A stretch of DNA of 64,000 bases, from the NCBI RefSeq assembly GCF_000332975.1, contig NZ_BANR01000003.1, positions 124,001-188,000 on the forward strand. The letters run 5' to 3'. Numbering within the stretch: position 1 is the first letter of the stretch; each line of letters opens with the position of its first letter. The notes under the pieces were generated by a model. That model saw only the letters and a list, made by a program, of their open reading frames with translations. It ran no database searches and was not told the DNA's origin. Positions 13,923 to 23,637 of the stretch are shown here, in pieces. Position numbers and translations under genes: made by a program. This stretch comes from Gordonia aichiensis NBRC 108223 (GTDB lineage Bacteria > Actinomycetota > Actinomycetes > Mycobacteriales > Mycobacteriaceae).

Positions 13923-14531
13923 TCACCAGATCATCGGCGCGAGGAACTTCGCCGCGTAGGCACGTAGCGCGCCGGGGTCGTCGATGTCGATGGCATGCGA
14001 ACTCGTGAGCGCGAACGACATGATCAGCCGGAACATCGTCTCGCCTGCGAGTTTCAGATCGGCGTCCGGCATGTTGGCGCCGGCGGCGCGCAGGGAGTCG
14101 ACGATGCTGGCGCTGAACTGATCGACCAACGTGACCACACTCGGCTCGTCGAGTCCGATGATCAGGTCGACGATGCCCGGCTCGTCGGCGATGATCCGCT
14201 TGACCAGGTCGCTGCTGCGAGCACGTGCGATGGCGACCTGGAAGCCCTCGATCACCGACTGCCGCGGGTCGAGATGGCCGACGGCGTCCTCCATCGCGAC
14301 GAAGAAGTCCCGCTGGAACTGTAGGACGACCTCGGTGAGCAGCGCTTCCTTGCTGGGGAAGCGTCGGTACAGTGTGCTGCGGCTGACGCCTGCGTCGCGG
14401 GCGATCCGATCGATACTGGCGCGACGCACACCCGTACGCACGAACTCTGCCGACGCCGCCTCTACGATGCGACGTTCCTGCCGCTGCTGATCCGCAGTGC
14501 GCCGTCGGTGTGTGGAACTGAGCGTGGTCAT
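13923..14531 (-). CDS. TetR family transcriptional regulator, divergent from mce operon 2
   Basis: A 202-residue regulator. The N-terminal TetR helix-turn-helix runs to about residue 70 (A-S-I-D-R-I-A-R-D-A-G-V-S-R-S-T-L-Y-R-R-F) and a helical ligand/dimer domain follows. I chose the ATG at 14531 because it gives a normal TetR N-terminus; an upstream GTG would add 24 residues. It is transcribed away from yrbEA, so it is a good candidate repressor of the second mce operon. Unlike M. tuberculosis Mce3R it has only one TetR unit. Its ligand is unknown. Confidence 0.85.
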   Translation of the reverse strand: MTTLSSTHRRRTADQQRQERRIVEAASAEFVRTGVRRASIDRIARDAGVSRSTLYRRFPSKEALLTEVVLQFQRDFFVAMEDAVGHLDPRQSVIEGFQVAIARARSSDLVKRIIADEPGIVDLIIGLDEPSVVTLVDQFSASIVDSLRAAGANMPDADLKLAGETMFRLIMSFALTSSHAIDIDDPGALRAYAAKFLAPMIW

Positions 14532-14806
14532 CGGATGTGCACCGCTCGGCCGCCTGCGACTGGTTCGGACATGGGTGAACCATATCCCACAGCACTGTTT
14601 CACTGAGGCGAATACTCGACACCGTCGGTATGGAGCCGGGTGAGTCGAATCCAGCCGTGTTTGTGCACGTGATCCTGAGTTCTTTCACAGAGGTGTGACA
14701 CCGGGCATGCTCATGTGTGATACTCACCACTGATCGAAAATGGAACCGGGGCACTTCATATGTCTCAAAACCAAACAAATGCTTGATTGGATGCTGGGGG
14801 TTGCGC
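14532..14806 (+). other. Divergent tetR/yrbEA intergenic region
   Basis: These 275 bases separate the tetR and yrbEA starts. They hold a probable promoter for the mce operon (14695-14724), the short inverted repeat TCACA-N4-TGTGA (14685-14698), and a leader of about 75 bases. No separate gene is evident. Confidence 0.5.
14685..14724 (+). promoter_or_regulatory. Candidate mce operon 2 promoter and operator
   Basis: GTGACA (14695-14700, five of six matches to the -35 consensus) and GATACT (14719-14724) are spaced by 18 bases. The inverted repeat TCACA-GAGG-TGTGA (14685-14698) overlaps the -35, which is where the divergent TetR protein could block RNA polymerase. The assignment is from pattern only. 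Confidence 0.4.
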
Positions 14807-15586
14807 GTGCCGGTGGCGCAGAGTGTGCAGGGCTTCGGCCGCACGGTGAGGCTCGGCGTACGCACCTCTGTCATCGCGGCGACCGACATCGTGGGCGGCA
14901 GGTTTCCGATCCGGGAGGCGACGGTGCAGGCGTGGTTCCTGCTCAGCATCACGGTGCTGCCCGCGCTGCTCATGGCTGTTCCGTTCGGAGTCATCATCGC
15001 CGTACAGATCGGTGGCCTCACAAGCAACCTCGGCGCGACGTCGATGGCAGGTGCAGTCGGCGGCATGGGCGTGATCCAGCAGGGCGCCCCCATGGCAGCC
15101 GCGCTGCTCCTCGGGGGAGCGGGCGCGTCGGCGATCACGGCAGACCTCGGGGCACGGACTGTGCGCGAGGAGATCGACGCGATGCGGGTGCTCGGCATCG
15201 ATCCGACCCGACGCCTCGTTGCGCCGCGAATGGTGGCGATGGTCCTGGTCGCTCCGGTGCTGTCGGTGCTCATCATCGTGATCGCTGTGGCTGCCAGCTT
15301 CATCGTGGCGATCGTCGGCCAGGGTGTGATCGCCGGTTCGTACTGGCAGTCGTTCGGCAGCTACGCATCGACCACCGATCTGTGGATCTGCCTGGGTAAA
15401 GCGGTCGTCTTCGGCTTCGTGGTCGTTGTGATCGCCAGCCGTCGCGGACTCGAAGCGGCAGGCGGGGCGCGCGGAGTTGCCGACGCGGTCAACGCCGCGG
15501 TCGTGCTCGGCATCGTCGCTTCGATGGTCATCAACGTGATCATCACCCAGATCACGACCCTCTTCATTCCGCCGCAGGTGATCTGA
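14807..15586 (+). CDS. yrbEA: YrbE-type ABC permease, first copy (MlaE family)
   Basis: A 259-residue inner-membrane permease with about five hydrophobic helices. It carries the MlaE/YrbE coupling motif E-E-I-D-A-M-R-V-L-G-I-D-P in the middle, where the ATPase (MceG-type, encoded elsewhere) docks. The GTG at 14807 is preferred because GGGGG lies six bases upstream and the length then fits mycobacterial YrbEA; the open frame extends upstream to an ATG at 14717. With yrbEB it forms the membrane core of the Mce lipid importer. The yrbEB start is 18 bases after its stop. Confidence 0.92.
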   Translation: MPVAQSVQGFGRTVRLGVRTSVIAATDIVGGRFPIREATVQAWFLLSITVLPALLMAVPFGVIIAVQIGGLTSNLGATSMAGAVGGMGVIQQGAPMAAALLLGGAGASAITADLGARTVREEIDAMRVLGIDPTRRLVAPRMVAMVLVAPVLSVLIIVIAVAASFIVAIVGQGVIAGSYWQSFGSYASTTDLWICLGKAVVFGFVVVVIASRRGLEAAGGARGVADAVNAAVVLGIVASMVINVIITQITTLFIPPQVI

Positions 15587-15604
15587 CAGTGGTGGTGAGC
15601 TGAG

Positions 15605-16468
15605 ATGGCACAACGCACTGGTGGGTTCGTTCCCAGCACCAAGTTCGCGCGGCTGGAGAAGGTCGCCGACGAGGCCGGTCGGCCGTTCGAACACATCGGT
15701 CGCCAGGCGACATTCGTCGGTGACATCATCGCGGGTCTGCCGCACACGGTGCGCGCCTACCGTAATCAGACACTCGCGGCGTTCGCCGAAACCACCTGGG
15801 GGAACGGCTCGATCCTCGTCGGCGGAGGCATCGCGAGTGTGCTCGCCATTCTCGGCGTCTCGGTCGGTGGCATGATCGGGATCCTCGGCGTCACCTCGTT
15901 GTCGTCGCTGAACCTGTCACCGATGGCAGGCCTGATCACCGGGTATGCCGCGACCCGCGAGATGGCCCCGATCGTGGCCGCCGTCGGATTCGCGGCCCAG
16001 GCCGGCTGCCGCATGACCGCAGAAATCGGATCGATGCGGATCTCGGAGGAGATCGACGCCCTCGAGGCACAGGCGATCCGGCCGATCCCGTTCGTGGTCG
16101 GCACCCGCGTGATCGCCGGTGTCCTCGCGATCGTGCCGTTCTACCTGATCTCGCTGTGCCTGGCCTACCTCTCGTCACGCATCGTCGTCAGCGTCGTCTA
16201 CGGCAATTCGGCCGGTGCCTACGATCGCTACGTCGAGGCCTTCGTGAGTCCGGTCGACGTCGTGTACTCGACGATCAAGGTCGTCGTCTTCGCTGTCCTG
16301 GTGATCATCGCGCACACCTACTACGGCTTCTTCGCGCACGGCGGTCCGGAAGGCGTCGGCATCGCATCCGGTCGGGCCATCCGTGCGAGCCTGGTGCTGA
16401 TCGTCGCTGCCGACATGGCCATGTCGCTGATGTTCTGGGGACTCAACTCGGGGCTGAACTTCGCATGA
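15605..16468 (+). CDS. yrbEB: YrbE-type ABC permease, second copy (MlaE family)
   Basis: A 287-residue permease paralogous to the preceding gene, with hydrophobic helices from about residue 75 onward. The EQ-like coupling motif is E-E-I-D-A-L-E-A-Q-A-I-R-P near residue 150. The start ATG has GGTGGTGAG upstream. Its stop overlaps the mceA start by four bases (ATGA), so translation is coupled. The two YrbE proteins should pair as the permease dimer of the Mce complex. Confidence 0.92.
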   Translation: MAQRTGGFVPSTKFARLEKVADEAGRPFEHIGRQATFVGDIIAGLPHTVRAYRNQTLAAFAETTWGNGSILVGGGIASVLAILGVSVGGMIGILGVTSLSSLNLSPMAGLITGYAATREMAPIVAAVGFAAQAGCRMTAEIGSMRISEEIDALEAQAIRPIPFVVGTRVIAGVLAIVPFYLISLCLAYLSSRIVVSVVYGNSAGAYDRYVEAFVSPVDVVYSTIKVVVFAVLVIIAHTYYGFFAHGGPEGVGIASGRAIRASLVLIVAADMAMSLMFWGLNSGLNFA

Positions 16469-17487
16469 GCAGAGCACGCGAACTGTCTCCCGCGTCGCTG
16501 CGCAAGCGCGGCGTCGTCGCCGTTCTCATCGTCGTCGCGGTCGTGGTGCTGTTCGTCGTGAACCCGTTCGGCGGGGGTGACGACACGGTCCGCTTCGCCA
16601 TCGACGCGCCGTCGCTGCCCGACGGTGTGCAGGAGGGCGTACCCGTCGACATCCGTGGGGAAACCGTCGGAAAGGTGTGCGGACTCGACATCTCGCGACG
16701 CGACGTCACCCGGATGGAGGTGTGCGTCGACAAGAGCGCGATCGGTGAGCTGACCGAGAACACGAAGGTCAGCTTCGTGTCGCGCAACCTGTTCGGCTCC
16801 GACGCCGTACGCCTGAACCCCACGGGCTCGGGGCCTGCGGTGACCGGCGGCAGCGTCATCGCGCTCGCCCAGGCGCCGTCGGACTACACCGTGACCGCGA
16901 CGGTGCGCAGCGCGGGATCGTTCACCCTCCCTGTGCTCTCGCCGCAGCTCTCGGATCTTCTCAACCAGCTCAGCGACACGACGGTCCGGTTGTCGCCGTT
17001 CCTGACCGCCGCGACGGTCACGCTGCAGACCGTGCAGCAGGGACAGCGCACACGTCTGAGTGCACTACTGCCCACCGCCGCCGATGCGTTCAGCGGTGTC
17101 GGTGCGGCAGGTGCCGGTGGCGTCAAGGCACTCGAGGTCCTCAATTCGAATCCGCTACTGCTCGACCACGCGTACGTGCGCCAGGTGGCGCAGATGATCG
17201 GAGACATCGGAGATCTGTTCGGCGGCATGGGATCACTGTTCAACGGGCTCGCCCCCTTCGGTGCGTTCATGGATCTGACGAACGCCTTCACCACACCACT
17301 GGGCCAGTCACTGCAGGGGGTGACGCCCGCGCAGGTCGGCGCGCTCGTCGACAGGTTCGGCGGCGCGTTCCACACCGACCCGGGGACCGGCCGCACGACC
17401 CTGTCGGTCAGCGCGAATCTCGACGTCGTCCCCGCCGTCGCGACCCCGCTGAGCCAACTTCTGACACGAGCAGGAGGCGGGTCATGA
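16465..17487 (+). CDS. mceA: MceA-type Mce family protein of mce operon 2
   Basis: A 340-residue Mce protein: N-terminal membrane anchor (about residues 14-33), MlaD domain (about 39-120, with the I-R-G-E-T-V-G-K-V motif near residue 65) and a long helical/C-terminal region. The first position after yrbEB makes it the A subunit. The ATG at 16465 overlaps yrbEB by four bases; the frame is open further upstream, but that part is just the shadow of yrbEB. It overlaps mceB by four bases. Predicted substrate class is lipids or sterols; nothing narrows it further. Confidence 0.9.
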   Translation: MSRARELSPASLRKRGVVAVLIVVAVVVLFVVNPFGGGDDTVRFAIDAPSLPDGVQEGVPVDIRGETVGKVCGLDISRRDVTRMEVCVDKSAIGELTENTKVSFVSRNLFGSDAVRLNPTGSGPAVTGGSVIALAQAPSDYTVTATVRSAGSFTLPVLSPQLSDLLNQLSDTTVRLSPFLTAATVTLQTVQQGQRTRLSALLPTAADAFSGVGAAGAGGVKALEVLNSNPLLLDHAYVRQVAQMIGDIGDLFGGMGSLFNGLAPFGAFMDLTNAFTTPLGQSLQGVTPAQVGALVDRFGGAFHTDPGTGRTTLSVSANLDVVPAVATPLSQLLTRAGGGS

Positions 17488-18524
17488 GGAGCGCATCGTC
17501 GGCGACGAAACGCCTGCTGCTCGTGGCGGCCGTCGTGATCCTCGCGCTGTACGCGATCGTGCAGGCGATCAACCGGCCCGTCGGCGGCGACGTCGAGACC
17601 TATCGCGCCGAGTTCACCGATGTGTTCGGGCTCCACAAGAACGCAGATGTTCGCGTTCGGGGTGTACAGGTGGGCAAGGTGCTCGACATCGATCTGCAGC
17701 GCACGGGCGTCGCCGTCGTGACATTCACGGTGCGGCAGGAGAATCGACTGGTCGGTCGCGATCAGCTCGCGATCCGGTTCCAGAATCTCGTCGGCCAACG
17801 GTATCTCGCTATCACCAAGGCGGAGGTGACGCCGACGGTGAACTCCACCGAGCCGAACGACTCCGCGCCTCTCGATCCGAGTCGGGTCATCCCCGCCGCG
17901 AAGACGATGGGCTCCTTCGACATCACCAAGCTGTTCAACGGGTTACGGCCACTGCTGCAGGGAGCCGATCCCGAGGTGTTCAACACCTTCGCCAGCAACA
18001 TGCTCGATCTCCTACAGGGGGAGGGGAACGTCGGACTCGGTGACGTCCTCGCTGACGTCGAGCGGCTCACGCACTTCGCGACGGACAGGCGCGTACTGAT
18101 CTCGACGATCGTCGACAATCTCGGCGTGATCTCGAACGAGTTGCACGGCAAGTCGCAGATCATCAAGACCATGATGGACGGACTGGGCGTGCTGTTCGAC
18201 ACGCTCGAGACCAAACTCGACCTCCTCAAATCGGCGTTCGGAAACGGCGCCAAGGTCTTTCCGCCGATCGTCGACCTCTTGTCGAACCTGTTCGACCTGT
18301 CGCTCGGCGGTCACGACAACGTGTCGGCGCGCATCATGCAACTCGTACCCGACACCAATGAGTTCGCACGGGTGCTCGGCGCTCTGCCCACATTCCTGGC
18401 GACCGTGAACGCCTCGATGAGCCAGTTGGGATTCGACGCGACGTGTTCGCACGGCCAGGTGTCGCTGCCCGATATGGGCCAGATTCTTCTCGGCGGGGGG
18501 AAGGTGACGTTGTGCCGAGCATGA
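17484..18524 (+). CDS. mceB: MceB-type Mce family protein of mce operon 2
   Basis: A 346-residue Mce protein with a membrane anchor at about residues 9-28, the MlaD domain (about 38-115, motif V-R-G-V-Q-V-G-K-V) and a C-terminal helical domain ending in a short segment with two cysteines. It overlaps mceA by four bases and its 3' end overlaps the start of mceC, in the tight coupling typical of mce operons. Confidence 0.9.
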   Translation: MRSASSATKRLLLVAAVVILALYAIVQAINRPVGGDVETYRAEFTDVFGLHKNADVRVRGVQVGKVLDIDLQRTGVAVVTFTVRQENRLVGRDQLAIRFQNLVGQRYLAITKAEVTPTVNSTEPNDSAPLDPSRVIPAAKTMGSFDITKLFNGLRPLLQGADPEVFNTFASNMLDLLQGEGNVGLGDVLADVERLTHFATDRRVLISTIVDNLGVISNELHGKSQIIKTMMDGLGVLFDTLETKLDLLKSAFGNGAKVFPPIVDLLSNLFDLSLGGHDNVSARIMQLVPDTNEFARVLGALPTFLATVNASMSQLGFDATCSHGQVSLPDMGQILLGGGKVTLCRA

Positions 18525-19528
18525 GCAGGATCTCCGACTTCGCCGTCCGCGACCAGGTGTCGCACCGCGCCGAAATACTGTGGGCCGTCGGGATCGTCGT
18601 CGTCATCGCGGTGCTCGTGGCCGTGTGTGGTGTCCTCTACCTCTCGCCTCCGGGGCGTGAGACGGTACGCGCGGTGATGTCGGAGAGTGGCGGCATCAAG
18701 AGCGGCACCGAGGTCAGGATCGCCGGTGTCACCGTCGGCAAGGTGACCGATGTCGCGTTGTCCGACGACAAGGTCGACGTCACGCTCTCCGTCGACCGAA
18801 CCGCCTTCCTCGGTGATCAAACCTCCCTCGACGTCCGGATGCTCACCGTGGTCGGCGGGGCCTACGTCGCGTTGCTGCCATCCGGGAACACACCACTGGG
18901 AGACAACGTGATCCCCGAATCGAGAACCTCGGTGCCCTACTCGATCTCCGAGGTTCTCGACGCCGCCGCGAAGACGACGTGGGGTATCGACGCACCCACC
19001 ATGCGCGGAACCGCAGTGGCACTGACCAACAGCCTCGACGCCGCGCCGGGTGCGATTCACGGCATCATGTCCGACGTCGATACCCTGACCGCTCTGTTCG
19101 ACAAGCAACAGAACCAGCTGAGAAGCGTTGCCGCCATCGGCAGCGAGTACACCACGGCCATGGCCGCCCAGCGGCAGACACTCACCGAGATGATCGGCCG
19201 CATTCACTCGGTGCTACCCCTGATCATCGGGTACAAGGACCGCGGCATCATCACCTACGACGCTCTCGCGCAGTTGGTGCTCTACGTCGGTGACATTCTC
19301 GGTGAGCCCTACCAGGCGCGTATCAAGCCCCCACTGCAGAAGATCATCGCGTCGGCGGGTGAGACCAGGGACATCGCCGCGAAGATGAGCGTGGCGATCA
19401 CACAGTTGCGCGGTATCGCCGACAAGTTGACCCGCACTCTCCATCCCGACGGTGTCGCACTCGATTTCGGTGATCAGGTGATCGACGACACGTCGATCTG
19501 CATCCCGTTGGCGGGCCGCCGATGCTGA
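18512..19528 (+). CDS. mceC: MceC-type Mce family protein of mce operon 2
   Basis: A 338-residue Mce protein with a membrane anchor (about residues 23-46) and an MlaD domain (motif I-A-G-V-T-V-G-K-V near residue 72). Two starts are plausible. GTG 18512 sits eight bases after the GGGGGGAAGG ribosome site and is used here; ATG 18521 would give the classic four-base ATGA overlap with mceB but is 17 bases from that site. The gene overlaps mceD by seven bases. Confidence 0.88.
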   Translation: MPSMSRISDFAVRDQVSHRAEILWAVGIVVVIAVLVAVCGVLYLSPPGRETVRAVMSESGGIKSGTEVRIAGVTVGKVTDVALSDDKVDVTLSVDRTAFLGDQTSLDVRMLTVVGGAYVALLPSGNTPLGDNVIPESRTSVPYSISEVLDAAAKTTWGIDAPTMRGTAVALTNSLDAAPGAIHGIMSDVDTLTALFDKQQNQLRSVAAIGSEYTTAMAAQRQTLTEMIGRIHSVLPLIIGYKDRGIITYDALAQLVLYVGDILGEPYQARIKPPLQKIIASAGETRDIAAKMSVAITQLRGIADKLTRTLHPDGVALDFGDQVIDDTSICIPLAGRRC

Positions 19529-20646
19529 GGACCTCCGTCGCCGCACTGCGCGGTCGCCTGGCAGCCGTTGTCGTCGCCGTACTCGTGGTGGCGTTGCTCG
19601 CGGGCGCAGTGGTGTTCTACCTGCGCTCGACGTCGAACAACGCCCGTGCGCTCTGTGCCCGGCTACCCGATTCGGCAGGACTCTACGCGGGCAACTCGGT
19701 CAACATCAGAGGCGTCACCATCGGCAGGATCACGTCGCTCTCGCCCGAGAACGGTTACGTGGCAGTGCACATGAAGGTCGACGACCGGCCGTTGGCGTCG
19801 GACCTCAAGGTGGTCGCGATCAACAACTCGGTTCTCGCCGACCGCAGGCTCGAGCTGGTAGGCGCCGACTCTCACGGAGGTGCGCAACTCGCGTCCGATG
19901 CCTGCGTACCGCTGTCGCGAACCTTCACACCCATCTCGGTCAGCGCCGCATTCCAGTCATTCACCACGATGTTCAACGAGGTCGGTGGAGCCGGAACCGA
20001 TACGAAGAAGCCTGTGGGAGACCTCATCTCGACCGCATCGAAACAGATCAGCGGAACCGGCGGCGACATCAACCGGATCATCAAGAACATGTCGGGGCTC
20101 ATGGCGCAGCCCGACGAGTTCCTCGCGTCGATGCGTTCGGTGTTCGACAACCTCGCCACCCTCACCGACGTCACCACCGAGAACTGGGACGATCTCCGCG
20201 ACATCGGCGTCAACTCGGCGTCGCTGACGTTCATGATGGGCAGGCTCATCGAAGACTTCGTCTACATCTTCCACGGACTCTCGGAGGCTGCGCCCGGCAT
20301 CGACGATCTGCTCGGTGACCTGCTCCCGCCGCTGCTCGACACCGCCGACATCGCATCGCCGCTGATCGATCTGGGCATCGCGAAAACCCCTGACCTGTTG
20401 GCCATCCTGCGCGAGATACCGGCGATCACCACCACGTTGTCGACGACACTGGGCCGCTCCGCACGAGGAATGCCGGTGTCGGTGTCCGGACCCCGGGTCC
20501 TGACCAGAACCCCGAGTAGTGCGGCACTATGCGGACTGCTCAACAGAACTCGCGCGGGGAGTTGCGACCCGCGCACCGGCCAGACGGCCGTGGTCGACCT
20601 GACCGACGTGGTGAGCAGTGCGGTACAGGGAGGTCTCGTCCGATGA
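19522..20646 (+). CDS. mceD: MceD-type Mce family protein of mce operon 2
   Basis: A 374-residue Mce protein with an N-terminal anchor (about residues 12-34), an MlaD domain (motif I-R-G-V-T-I-G-R-I near residue 63), a helical region and a C-terminal stretch with two cysteines that could form a disulfide in the periplasm. It overlaps mceC by seven bases and the next gene by four. Confidence 0.88.
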   Translation: MLRTSVAALRGRLAAVVVAVLVVALLAGAVVFYLRSTSNNARALCARLPDSAGLYAGNSVNIRGVTIGRITSLSPENGYVAVHMKVDDRPLASDLKVVAINNSVLADRRLELVGADSHGGAQLASDACVPLSRTFTPISVSAAFQSFTTMFNEVGGAGTDTKKPVGDLISTASKQISGTGGDINRIIKNMSGLMAQPDEFLASMRSVFDNLATLTDVTTENWDDLRDIGVNSASLTFMMGRLIEDFVYIFHGLSEAAPGIDDLLGDLLPPLLDTADIASPLIDLGIAKTPDLLAILREIPAITTTLSTTLGRSARGMPVSVSGPRVLTRTPSSAALCGLLNRTRAGSCDPRTGQTAVVDLTDVVSSAVQGGLVR

Positions 20647-21674
20647 TGCGCCGCGGAATGTCTCTCGGGTTGTGTGTGCTGGCGGTGGTCGCTGCCCTCG
20701 CGGTGGTCGCAATCGGGCGTGGTACCAACCCTGCCAATCTTCTTCCCAGACTGACGTCTTCGTCGTCGGACTCGAAGACCATCTACGTCGACTTCTCATC
20801 CGTGGTGAACCTGCCGCTCGGTGCGCGGGTGCTCTCGCGTGGCACGCAGATCGGCACACTCGAGTCCATCGCACTGGTCCCCAATGCGGCCCGCCTGACC
20901 CTCGGGATCAAGCCCCAGGCCCAGGTGCCCGTCGGCTCGAAAGCCGAACTGCGACAGTCGACGATGCTCGGCGACATCTACGTAGCGCTGATCCCGCCCA
21001 CCACCGCCGACGCCGCCGTGATGCACGACGGCGACACCATCGGACTCCACGACACCGACCCCGGCCCACAGATCGAGGACATCATCACCAACCTGGCCGA
21101 CTTCATGGCAGGGGGCTCGCTGATGCGGGTGCAGGAGTCGATCCGGAAGGTCAACGAGTCCGTCGACATCAAGGATGGGGACCTTCCCGCGGCATCGCGC
21201 GTCGGCGCGCAGGACATCAGCGATCTCGCTCGCGGCACCGATCACCTGAGTTCGATGATCGACACGCTCGATTCGGCGAGTCGTGAGATCGCCTCCGATC
21301 CACAGTTGCTCGCGTTGTCGATGGGCCCGCAGGGCCAGTTCGCCGTGGGCGCGGTCTTCGACGCGATCAGCGAGGGATTCAAACTCGTGGCAGGCTCGAG
21401 CGCGCTGGCCATCGGGCTGAGCTGGCTCACCCCGCGACTGGCGGAGCTGAATCCGTTCCTGGAGAAGATCATCCCACTGCTGCGCAGCTATTCGGCGACC
21501 TCGACACAGTTCAACGGCAACATCGGCAAGGTCATCGACGTGACAAAGACGAAGCTGGTTCCGTTTGCCCGCAACGGCGGGATCTCCGTCGACAAGGTCA
21601 CGGTCGGCGCAGACCACCGCGAGGTCACCCAATCGGTTGCGGCGGTGCTCCGCATGATCGGCGCACTCCGATGA
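20643..21674 (+). CDS. mceE: MceE-position Mce family protein without lipobox
   Basis: A 343-residue Mce protein in the fifth position, normally a lipoprotein in mce operons. The N-terminus (hydrophobic at about residues 6-24) has only one cysteine at residue 10 and no lipobox at the end of the hydrophobic run, so it appears to be a membrane-anchored rather than lipid-anchored subunit. The MlaD domain follows (motif S-R-G-T-Q-I-G-T-L near residue 67). The start ATG 20643 overlaps mceD by four bases. Contrast the clear lipobox of the E subunit in the first mce operon at 900-2234. Confidence 0.85.
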   Translation: MMRRGMSLGLCVLAVVAALAVVAIGRGTNPANLLPRLTSSSSDSKTIYVDFSSVVNLPLGARVLSRGTQIGTLESIALVPNAARLTLGIKPQAQVPVGSKAELRQSTMLGDIYVALIPPTTADAAVMHDGDTIGLHDTDPGPQIEDIITNLADFMAGGSLMRVQESIRKVNESVDIKDGDLPAASRVGAQDISDLARGTDHLSSMIDTLDSASREIASDPQLLALSMGPQGQFAVGAVFDAISEGFKLVAGSSALAIGLSWLTPRLAELNPFLEKIIPLLRSYSATSTQFNGNIGKVIDVTKTKLVPFARNGGISVDKVTVGADHREVTQSVAAVLRMIGALR

Positions 21675-22630
21675 AGGCGCGTTACGCGTTCTCCATCATC
21701 GCGACCATCGCGGTGCTCATCATCGCGGTCGCCTACCTGTCGATGGGCGTCCTGAAGATGCAGGTCTTCTCCGACCAGACCACCGTCACCATCACCGCCC
21801 CCAAATCCAATGGACTGCACGCCGGTTCGGCAGTGTTGCTCCGAGGCGTGTCCATCGGCAGTGTGACGTCGGTGTCCTATACGTGCAGTAACGACATCGA
21901 GTTCCAGATCGCCTACGACGCCTCGCACCGGATTCCGTCGAACAGCAAACTCGTGATCGAAAACCAGTCAATGATCGGCGAGTCCGGGTTGTTCCTCATT
22001 CCGCCATCCGACGGGCAGGCCGAACCGATCAGGGGCGGACAGGCCCTGACCGCCTCCGTCGTCGAGGTTCCCGCGTCCGTGCCGGAACTGCTCGGGTCGA
22101 CCCAGACACTGCTCGATCAGGTCGACCCGACGCTCGTCAACGACCTCGTCGACACCCTTGCGACCGCACTGGCCGGCACCGAGGGCGACGTCGAACGGCT
22201 CACCCCCGCCGCGCAGGTGCTGGCGGCGACGATGATCTACTCGCAGCCGGCGATCAAGAAGGTCATCGGGAATGCCACCACGATGCTGCAGGACGGCGCC
22301 TGGATCGGCCCCTCCCTGCGCCCCACCGCACCCCAACTTGTCTACGCAGGCACCAGCATTCGCGACGTCGTCACGGCGGTGAAGCCGTTCGCCACCTACA
22401 CCGATGGCGGTGTGAAGATCCGCGAACGGTGGAAGCCGTCGCTGAACCGGTCCGCTGTGCTCGTGAACAAGATCGCGCCGCCGCTCGGCAGCATCGCCGA
22501 CACGCTGCTGCCGACGGCACGGCAATCGGGCTCGGTACTGTCCCAGATCGACTTCGCGACCCTCCTGCAGCAGGCGATGACAGTCCTCCCCGGCGACAGT
22601 GTCGCGCTCAACCTGGGACCACCCAGATGA
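21671..22630 (+). CDS. mceF: MceF-type Mce family protein of mce operon 2
   Basis: A 319-residue Mce protein, shorter than its counterpart in the first operon (425 residues). It has an N-terminal membrane anchor (residues 7-25), an MlaD domain (motif L-R-G-V-S-I-G-S-V near residue 60) and a reduced C-terminal domain. It overlaps the preceding gene by four bases and ends the six-gene mceA-F series. Confidence 0.88.
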   Translation: MKARYAFSIIATIAVLIIAVAYLSMGVLKMQVFSDQTTVTITAPKSNGLHAGSAVLLRGVSIGSVTSVSYTCSNDIEFQIAYDASHRIPSNSKLVIENQSMIGESGLFLIPPSDGQAEPIRGGQALTASVVEVPASVPELLGSTQTLLDQVDPTLVNDLVDTLATALAGTEGDVERLTPAAQVLAATMIYSQPAIKKVIGNATTMLQDGAWIGPSLRPTAPQLVYAGTSIRDVVTAVKPFATYTDGGVKIRERWKPSLNRSAVLVNKIAPPLGSIADTLLPTARQSGSVLSQIDFATLLQQAMTVLPGDSVALNLGPPR

Positions 22631-22737
22631 CGCCCTCGACGGCCAGCGCAAGACATCCACACGCGGCCGTCACATCCACCAGCAACTGTCCCACTCACGA
22701 CCAGCTGTCACATCCACAAGCAATGAGGAGTCAGCCA

Positions 22738-23637
22738 ATGACCACTGACGCACACATCGACGACTCACCCGATACCACCGAGGACGCTCGTGACGCAGGG
22801 GCCGACAACGTGGCGGTCACGAGCACCGAGAAGGCGGACACCGAGAAGTCGAATACCGAGAAGCCAGGTGCGGAGGAGTCAGGTGCCGAGAACCCAGGTG
22901 TCGAGAAGTCGGGCGGCGAGTCGAGGGTCGTCGAAAAGCCCTCTGCGCGAGCGCAGGTCGTCGAGTATCTTCACCCGCGTCGGCATCCGGTCGTGACCGC
23001 ACTGAGTGTGGTCTGTGTCGCTGCGTTGATCGCGGTCGCGGTACTCGCGGCGTTGTTCGCGCAGCGGTCGGCTGACCTGACTGCCGAGCGCGGACTCGCG
23101 GCCGACAAGCAGACTGCGGAGACGGTAGCGGGCAACTACGCCGTCGGCGCAGCGACGTTCGACTTCAACGACCTCAAGCCCTGGTCTGCCGCGTTGAAGA
23201 AGGGTACTGCCGCAGAACTCAATTCGCGGTTCGATGTCGCGGTGAACACTCTCACCCCGCTGATCCAAGAGGTCCAATGGGTGCAGACGGCGAAGCTGAT
23301 CGCCGCGAAAACCGTTGACATCCGTGCAGATCGTCAGTTCGTCGTGCAGGTCTTCGTGTCGACGCACATGACCAGTACCCAGAACCCGAAGGGGCTCAAC
23401 ACCGTCACTCCGTACACCATCACGCTCGACCGTGACAGCAACTGGCTCATCACCGATGTCGCGGGAATCGCGGGCGCCGCACAGGACGGGTCGTCGGGGA
23501 ACGGCACACCCAACCTCACGCCGGGCGATGGGGCCAACGGTGCACCGCAGAACGGTGCGGGCAACGGCGCCTCCGGCACCGGCGGCGGGGGCGAGAACAC
23601 CGGCGGGGGAGCGGTTCCCGCGCAGCCGACACCGTGA
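22738..23637 (+). CDS. Mce-associated membrane protein of mce operon 2
   Basis: A 299-residue protein: an acidic, low-complexity N-terminus with imperfect repeats of the type T-E-K/A-E-N/V-E-K (about residues 20-60), a transmembrane helix (about residues 82-105), a Mas-type periplasmic domain and a Gly/Asn-rich tail. ATG 22738 is chosen because GAGGAG lies seven bases upstream; the frame is open back to an ATG at 22627 that would overlap mceF by four bases, so that longer form is possible. Likely assists the Mce complex encoded upstream. Confidence 0.8.
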   Translation: MTTDAHIDDSPDTTEDARDAGADNVAVTSTEKADTEKSNTEKPGAEESGAENPGVEKSGGESRVVEKPSARAQVVEYLHPRRHPVVTALSVVCVAALIAVAVLAALFAQRSADLTAERGLAADKQTAETVAGNYAVGAATFDFNDLKPWSAALKKGTAAELNSRFDVAVNTLTPLIQEVQWVQTAKLIAAKTVDIRADRQFVVQVFVSTHMTSTQNPKGLNTVTPYTITLDRDSNWLITDVAGIAGAAQDGSSGNGTPNLTPGDGANGAPQNGAGNGASGTGGGGENTGGGAVPAQPTP

